NCBI GenBank assembly: GCA_903917955.1
Contig: CAIXCO010000139.1
Location: 1 to 11,510, forward strand
Length of the DNA stretch: 11,510 nucleotides
From: an uncultured Chlorobiaceae bacterium
Lineage (GTDB): Bacteria > Bacteroidota > Chlorobiia > Chlorobiales > Chlorobiaceae
Direction: 5' to 3'
A program made the translations under genes and the position numbers. The first letter of the stretch is position 1. Each line of letters opens with the position of its first letter. Below, in pieces: positions 7,676 through 11,510 of the stretch. The notes beneath the pieces are model-generated. The model was not told the origin of the DNA and did no database searches. It was given only the letters and a program-made list of their open reading frames with translations.

Positions 7676-8950
7676 TCAGAATTGAGCATTCTTTACAAGA
7701 ACCAGCTCACCCCATTCTGCTATGACCCTGCTGAACTCCTCCTGGAATGCCGGTTTGCGGAGGTTCTCACCCTTGACCTTGCCGGCAAACACTTTCCATC
7801 GGGCTTCATCCTTCATGACATCCAGCAGCAGAGAGCGAACTTTAAGCATAACCAGGGCCAGTCTGGCATACTCCTTGCGAGGTGCATTATTGTTCAGTTG
7901 AACCAGGCCGGAGAGGTAGTAGGTCAGAATCTGTTCCGGAAAACGTTCTTCGAGTTGTTTCGCTATAAGCAACGCTTCACCTGAATCACCGACATGACAG
8001 GGATAGTTGCTCTTGAGCAGGAGTGCCAATGCCTCTTCGTATTCCTCACGCTCCATTCGTATCTTGAGCTGTTCCGACGCCCATGATGTATCGAACTGCT
8101 CAACTATTTTTGGTTCAAAGAGCAGCCACTCTTCGGCAGTGCACATTTGTTGAAAGCTCTTGTATTTTTCCAGGGTAAGATGATCGACCGCTTGCTCGAA
8201 CTGGATGGCAAGATAGTACTCCCTGTTCCCATCCTCAAGGGCCCGGTCGGAGAGGAATGTTCGCAATTCATCCATCCGCCCCATCCCATTTTTCATCCCC
8301 TTTTCGGCAATCGAAAGAGCTTCCTTGCGGTTTCCTTCATCCCAGTAAAATGTGGCCAGATCATGGTAGTCGTTACCGTATTTCATTTTTTTCTGCCGCA
8401 GTTCCAGATACTTCTTCCGGTCACCCAGTTTGCGGTAGATCTTTCGAGCATGATCGGTGGGCCAATCCTTGTTCATCGCTTCCAGCATCTCTGCCAGATT
8501 GAGCCAGTCTTCATCACTCAGGCAAGTGGCATAAGCCAGATCATAGAGCGAATCATCCATGCCAGCATTGCCGCTGTCGATGAAGGGTTCTACTTCATCA
8601 AGGAGTTTCCGGCGAACCTCTTCTTCAACCGTTGAGTTTTCCAGTATCTTCTGGATTTCCTGCATCAGATCGGTAACACCATCCTCTTTGTCATAATCAC
8701 CGCCACCATATTCATCGAGATCATACAGGTCAGAATAGAGCTCCCGCCAAAGTGCCATGACTATTTCGCCCTCCGAACGGCTTTTCTGTTCAGGGGAGAG
8801 AGAGAGGTGTTTCTTCAAATAGTTAAAGCATTCAAGGTGTACATCAGGTTGATTTTCGGCAAGCTTTACAATCAATTCAATCAGCATCTTTGGCTTGGCC
8901 GCCTCCAGTAACTCGATCAGTGAGTCAGTATTGGTCTTCTTTTTTGCCAT
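7676..8950 (-). CDS. Helical-repeat protein of unknown function (SWIM-protein C-terminal-like)
   Basis: The 424-residue product starts MAKKKTNTDSLIELLE; the ATG is preceded on its strand by a purine-rich GAAGAAGAA stretch that can serve as ribosome binding site. The protein looks almost wholly alpha-helical and acidic. The N-terminal 20-50 (KMLIELIVKLAENQPD) has the leucine-rich pattern seen in SWIM zinc-finger proteins after their zinc finger. An acidic low-complexity stretch DLYDLDEYGGGDYDKED lies at 74-90. TPR-like helical hairpins follow, for example YHDLATFYWDEGNRKEALSI and REEYEEALALLLKSNYP. No enzyme motif, signal peptide or membrane segment is visible. The CxC/CxH SWIM motif is absent, so it is either a stand-alone relative or a truncated form. 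It is convergent with the restriction operon and divergent from the TPR/FGE gene. The function is not known. Confidence 0.88.
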   Translation of the reverse strand: MAKKKTNTDSLIELLEAAKPKMLIELIVKLAENQPDVHLECFNYLKKHLSLSPEQKSRSEGEIVMALWRELYSDLYDLDEYGGGDYDKEDGVTDLMQEIQKILENSTVEEEVRRKLLDEVEPFIDSGNAGMDDSLYDLAYATCLSDEDWLNLAEMLEAMNKDWPTDHARKIYRKLGDRKKYLELRQKKMKYGNDYHDLATFYWDEGNRKEALSIAEKGMKNGMGRMDELRTFLSDRALEDGNREYYLAIQFEQAVDHLTLEKYKSFQQMCTAEEWLLFEPKIVEQFDTSWASEQLKIRMEREEYEEALALLLKSNYPCHVGDSGEALLIAKQLEERFPEQILTYYLSGLVQLNNNAPRKEYARLALVMLKVRSLLLDVMKDEARWKVFAGKVKGENLRKPAFQEEFSRVIAEWGELVLVKNAQF

Positions 8951-8981
8951 ATCGGTTCTTCTTCAGACTGTTATAAAAAGA

Positions 8982-9143
8982 TCAATCACCATTATCCCAC
9001 ATATCCTTGTAGATGTACACATATTCACGTGTGGCGACAGGATCGATTGTGTAATAATAGCAACAGAGTTTTTTGAAGAGCAGCATGTTCTCGTCAAAAC
9101 AAAAATCAAGAATCCCGTCAACGAACTGCCTTTGACGGCGGAT
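8982..9143 (-). pseudogene. 5'-truncated minus-strand coding fragment
   Basis: On the minus strand a frame bounded by TAA (9144-9146) and TGA (8982-8984) codes for about 53 residues. These include VDGILDFCFDENMLLFKK and ending TREYVYIYKDMWDNGD. The sequence reads like the natural C-terminus of a protein: mixed hydrophobic/aromatic helices and an acidic tail. It has no credible start; the only ATG is internal, in ENMLL. Its 5' end meets the diverged copy of the metallopeptidase gene end (9118-9149), which is antisense in this frame, so true homology probably covers only 8982 to about 9117. It lies 31 nt upstream of the helical-repeat gene on the same strand and may be the end of a lost neighbour. 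I do not recognise the family. Confidence 0.45.
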
Positions 9144-9149
9144 TTATGA
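9118..9149 (+). pseudogene. Relic of the 3' end of a second DUF45 metallopeptidase gene
   Basis: These 32 bases align with 7495-7526, the end of the intact metallopeptidase gene, with about 27 identities and no gaps. In the + reading frame the relic codes for VNELPLTADL-stop and the intact gene for LNELPLTAESWG. Two of the differences are silent Leu codon changes (TTG/CTG and CTG/TTG), which indicates shared coding ancestry rather than chance. Upstream of 9118 the resemblance stops abruptly. Confidence 0.6.
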
Positions 9150-9254
9150 AACAGATTTTTGCCGTCAGACTAAAATTTTGCCATTTTTTACGTTATATTT
9201 CAGACTGACAATATCGATCAACTGTGAATATTATAAAGGGAAGGGGAATAATCA
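9150..9254 (+). promoter_or_regulatory. Leader region of the TPR/FGE gene with a strong ribosome binding site
   Basis: The 105 bases before ATG 9255 are AT-rich (TTTTTTACGTTATATTT around 9184-9200) and probably hold the promoter, but I cannot assign -35/-10 boxes with confidence. The purine run AAAGGGAAGGGG ends at 9246, 8 nt before the start codon, and is a good Shine-Dalgarno sequence. Confidence 0.5.
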
Positions 9255-11234
9255 ATGAGTAATTATGTCTGGGATTCACATCTGCCGTATTCTGATTATT
9301 TGCAGGCAAAGAGTTTTGTCAGCAATGTGAAATCGGCAACGAGTGATGCTGCCAGAAAGATTTCAATAGACATTTCATGTCAGACTCGTGATGTTATCGC
9401 CTCAGATGAGTCGCTGCACCGCGAGAATATGGAGTTGTTCACAGCCTCGACTGATCAGACAGTCGGCGCCTTCAATGAAGGGTTTGAATGTTTTTCCTAT
9501 AGCATGGATACCGGTTTCGAGCAGGTATCTTCAGGTATTTCTGAGCTGAACGCGCATTTTCACTGGGGTTTCAGCGCAGTGCTTGCATCGCTCGGTCATA
9601 CAAATGACGCTTTGTCAGATCTTGTAAAAATTGCCAAAACTCCGGTTCAGATCGCTGCATTTAATCACTTCGAGATTGCTCGCGACGCATTTCGTCAGGG
9701 GCTTTACCGTGAATGTTTCGACGAGCTCGACAAGGCGATTTTGGGTGATCACGCTTCCGAGGGATATAAACTTGAATGGCGCTTTCATCAGATGAAGGGG
9801 ACGCTTCAGCTTGGTTTTGCTGATTGCGATATGTCGTTGTATGATCTTGCGAAAGCTGAGGAATCATTTCGTATTGCCGCTCGCTATGCCAAAAGCGATT
9901 ATCCTCATGACGCCGCTCGAGCGTTTCTCTGTGCAGGTTGGGCAGCATACTGTCAGGGTAAGATGAAAGAAGCCCTTGCCCATACTGAGCAGGCAATGAC
10001 CTTGCATCCTGAGATGGGTGAGATATTTTTTCAGGCATCAAAAGTACAGATGGCTCTTGGTGATGTAGAAAGTGCGTTTCCTCTGATTGCCAAAGCAATC
10101 GAACTTGATAGCTTTTATGCACTCAAAGCCGCCGGAGACGGGGATTTTCAGCCGCATGACGACAAGATGAGATGCTTTTTTGATGCATTGCGCAAAGAAA
10201 AATACAAGCAGTTAGTGCCAAAAGTGCAAGCTGTTCTTGATACAATCAAGGGATTTGAATTTGCGCCTGACACAGTGAACAGGTTGCAATTATTTTTGAC
10301 GGAAGGGGCCAACTGGCCGCTTATGGATGTGTTGTATGTGGTACAGAATATGTATACACTCAAACATCTTCCGATTGTTGTGAGAGTAATGGCACCTGGC
10401 CAGCCAGTCAATTCAAAGGAAACCTACACAGAGGAAGAGACCTATTATGAAGATGTCGTAATCAAACCAGGCGGCCTCTTTAAAAAGGCGGTGACCGAGA
10501 AAGAAAAGAAAACTCGTATGGTCACGAAAACAAGGATTATTACAAAAAATGCACATGGTTCAGAGACTCTCTTTGAGTTTTGTCTGATACCAGCAGGCAC
10601 GTTCAGGATGGGAGCAAAGAATGTCAAGATTGATAAAGATTTCTATTTGGGTCGCTATCCGGTTACTCAGCAGCAGTGGACGACTGTCATGAAAGATAAC
10701 CCAAGTCATTTCAAGGGTGAACTTTTGCCAGTGGAAACAGTTTCCTATCATGATGTTCAAACCTTTCTTCAACATTTGAACTCACTCTCTGACAATCAGC
10801 ACTATCGCTTGCCAAGTGAAGCCGAATGGGAGTATGCCTGCCAAGCAGGTTCCACTTCGGCATACCATTTTGGAGATGATGTCAGTTGTTTGGGAGAATA
10901 TGCCTGGTACGACGGCAATTCTGGTAAAACGACTCATCCTGTAGGAGAGAAAAAGCCGAATGGATGGGGCTTGTTCGATATGGCGGGCAACGTTTGGGAA
11001 TGGTGCACTGAATTGGAGGGTTCCGAAAGTATTCTTTGTGGCGGGAGCTGGTGTAACTCTGCGGAGCGCTGCCGGTCGGCTGATCGTATCAACGCCATCC
11101 ACGAAAAGCGGTACAGTCGTATTGGCTTTCGTTCCATAAGCGCTTATCACCTTCTCAAGCACTTATCGCATTGTCATTTCGACGAACGAAGTGAGGAGAA
11201 ATCTTACAGCATAATACTCAAGATTTTTCACTAA
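9255..11234 (+). CDS. TPR protein with C-terminal FGE-sulfatase/C-lectin domain, candidate DGR target
   Basis: The 659-residue product starts at ATG 9255 with a strong ribosome binding site. Residues 1-130 form a helical N-terminal region without recognised motif. TPR-like hairpins follow (HFEIARDAFRQGLYRECFDE from 138; AARAFLCAGWAAYCQGKMKE from 220; GEIFFQASKVQMALGDVESA from 255). A charged linker lies around 395-435 (EEETYYEDVV, EKEKKTRM). The FGE-sulfatase (SUMF1/PvdO) domain runs from about 444 (LIPAGTFRMG) through RLPSEAEWEYAC and GLFDMAGNVWEW to GFR at 624-626. The segment GGSW (596-599) to GFR has the layout of a diversity-generating retroelement variable region. The paired cysteines of true formylglycine-generating enzyme are not in the usual spacing (Cys600 and Cys606 here), so enzyme activity is doubtful and a ligand-binding role is more likely. 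The last 20 or so residues (CHFDERSEE onward) come from an inserted palindromic repeat. No signal peptide is seen, so it is probably cytoplasmic. Confidence 0.93.
   Translation: MSNYVWDSHLPYSDYLQAKSFVSNVKSATSDAARKISIDISCQTRDVIASDESLHRENMELFTASTDQTVGAFNEGFECFSYSMDTGFEQVSSGISELNAHFHWGFSAVLASLGHTNDALSDLVKIAKTPVQIAAFNHFEIARDAFRQGLYRECFDELDKAILGDHASEGYKLEWRFHQMKGTLQLGFADCDMSLYDLAKAEESFRIAARYAKSDYPHDAARAFLCAGWAAYCQGKMKEALAHTEQAMTLHPEMGEIFFQASKVQMALGDVESAFPLIAKAIELDSFYALKAAGDGDFQPHDDKMRCFFDALRKEKYKQLVPKVQAVLDTIKGFEFAPDTVNRLQLFLTEGANWPLMDVLYVVQNMYTLKHLPIVVRVMAPGQPVNSKETYTEEETYYEDVVIKPGGLFKKAVTEKEKKTRMVTKTRIITKNAHGSETLFEFCLIPAGTFRMGAKNVKIDKDFYLGRYPVTQQQWTTVMKDNPSHFKGELLPVETVSYHDVQTFLQHLNSLSDNQHYRLPSEAEWEYACQAGSTSAYHFGDDVSCLGEYAWYDGNSGKTTHPVGEKKPNGWGLFDMAGNVWEWCTELEGSESILCGGSWCNSAERCRSADRINAIHEKRYSRIGFRSISAYHLLKHLSHCHFDERSEEKSYSIILKIFH
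11037..11132 (+). other. Candidate DGR variable region in the FGE domain
   Basis: The segment codes from LCGGSW to RIGFR. Codons that would be AAC/AAT in a template are here TGT, AAC, TCT, then GAT, then ATC, AAC, GCC, ATC, then TAC, AGT. All end in C or T, as expected if only template adenines were replaced. They are separated by conserved blocks (GAGCGCTGCCGGTCGGCT and the CGTATTGGCTTTCG end). This is pattern inference; no template repeat is present in the window. Confidence 0.45.
11136..11147. repeat. Perfect 12-bp palindrome just after the variable region
   Basis: ATAAGCGCTTAT is self-complementary and begins 3 nt after the GFR codons. It lies within the coding sequence. In the Bordetella phage retroelement a hairpin follows the variable region, but this palindrome could also be chance. 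Confidence 0.5.
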
Positions 11235-11248
11235 CGCTCGAAATGACA
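11172..11248. repeat. 77-bp palindromic repeat element (MITE/REP-like)
   Basis: Perfect 11-bp ends TGTCATTTCGA (11172-11182) and TCGAAATGACA (11238-11248) form the outer stem. Inner pairs AGTGA (11190-11194) with TCACT (11228-11232), and AAATCTT (11199-11205) with AAGATTT (11220-11226), extend the hairpin almost throughout. From recall, elements with these TCATTTCGA ends are abundant in Chlorobi and Bacteroidetes intergenic DNA. It overlaps the 3' end of the TPR/FGE reading frame, supplies its TAA at 11232-11234, and could act as a transcription terminator or mRNA stabiliser. Confidence 0.85.
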
Positions 11249-11323
11249 GTGACAGGGCCGTATCAATATTGAGGTAAGTGGCAGCGAAAGAGGATGTGCT
11301 GCACACCTTAATGTTGATGTATC

Positions 11324-11361
11324 GTCTCGCCCCTCAAAAAACAGTCTCACCTTTCAAAAAA
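11324..11361. repeat. Imperfect 18-bp direct repeat at the end of the sigma-like gene
   Basis: GTCTCGCCCCTCAAAAAA (11324-11341) and GTCTCACCTTTCAAAAAA (11344-11361) differ at 3 of 18 positions. The second copy contains the stop codon of the minus-strand gene, so this looks like a small duplication of that gene's end. Confidence 0.55.
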
Positions 11362-11510
11362 AAGCCTCGCCAGCTCTTTCCGCGTACTTGCCAGCAGCTC
11401 ATGAACCGCGGACTCCTCCCTGTGAGTCAGTTCAGCTACCTCACTGATCGCCCGCTTTTCCTGCTCTACCATCCGGTAGACCTCCTGCTCTTCCGGGGCG
11501 AGTTTTGCAA
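11347..11510 (-). CDS. C-terminal part of a sigma-70 region 4-like protein (5' end outside window)
   Basis: On the minus strand a frame enters at the window edge and ends with TGA (11347-11349). The 54 visible residues read AKLAPEEQEVYRMVEQEK, then AISEVAELTHREESAVHELL, and finish RKELARLFFER. This matches the layout of sigma-70 region 4: a first helix beginning with a Pro-Glu-Glu motif, a helix-turn-helix (ISEVAELTHREESAVHELL) and a terminal basic helix. It is convergent with the TPR/FGE gene across a gap of about 110 bp. It could be an ECF-type sigma factor or a regulator with a similar HTH; the fragment is too short to decide. Confidence 0.6.
   Translation of the reverse strand, partial: AKLAPEEQEVYRMVEQEKRAISEVAELTHREESAVHELLASTRKELARLFFER

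Noticed and set aside
8895..9149. Plus-strand 84-codon open frame as a gene
   Set aside because: Only its last ten codons match anything (the metallopeptidase end); the rest is antisense to the helical-repeat gene start and the truncated minus-strand fragment.
11281..11302. Hairpin GCAGC/GCTGC as a terminator
   Set aside because: The stem is only 5 bp with a 12-nt loop and no T-run follows on either strand; the adjacent 77-bp palindrome is a much better structure.
1..11510. CRISPR array, tRNA or rRNA genes, full insertion sequence
   Set aside because: I saw no regularly spaced repeats, cloverleaf/TTCGAA-type tRNA signals, rRNA-like sequence or transposase in any frame.

Overview
The window looks like an accessory (defence) region of a bacterial chromosome. 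Translated protein style, a palindromic extragenic repeat ending in TCGAAATGACA, and a TPR/FGE-sulfatase protein with a variable-region-like tail all suggest a green sulfur bacterium (Chlorobium/Pelodictyon type). That is inference from recalled family patterns, not a database result.

Left two thirds (1-7535), all on the + strand and tightly packed: the 3' end of an XRE/HigA-like helix-turn-helix gene; a shrunken KilA-N-like remnant; hsdS (type I specificity subunit); a two-gene module of an AAA ATPase and a small TOPRIM-like protein; hsdR (type I motor/nuclease); and a YgjP/DUF45-type zinc metallopeptidase. From the KilA-N remnant onward most junctions are 4-8 nt overlaps (remnant/hsdS, hsdS/ATPase, ATPase/TOPRIM, hsdR/peptidase); the only gap is 54 nt before hsdR. 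The genes therefore read as one operon. hsdM is not in the window; if the system is complete, hsdM should lie just upstream. The split ATPase plus TOPRIM pair sits between hsdS and hsdR. Its architecture resembles OLD/PARIS-type defence and makes it the best candidate for an under-described system.

Middle (7536-9254): a 140-bp gap with a weak hairpin, then a minus-strand gene for a 424-residue helical-repeat protein of unknown function. Upstream of it lies a composite scar: a 5'-truncated minus-strand coding fragment (8982 to about 9117) joined to a second, diverged copy of the last codons of the metallopeptidase gene (9118-9149). This records an old rearrangement at the edge of the restriction locus.

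Right end (9255-11510): a 659-residue + strand protein with a TPR-like middle and a C-terminal FGE-sulfatase (C-type lectin fold) domain. Its last 30 domain residues resemble the variable region of a diversity-generating retroelement target. No template repeat or reverse transcriptase is in the window. The end of this ORF runs into a 77-bp palindromic repeat. Beyond it is the 3' end of a minus-strand gene that resembles sigma-70 region 4.
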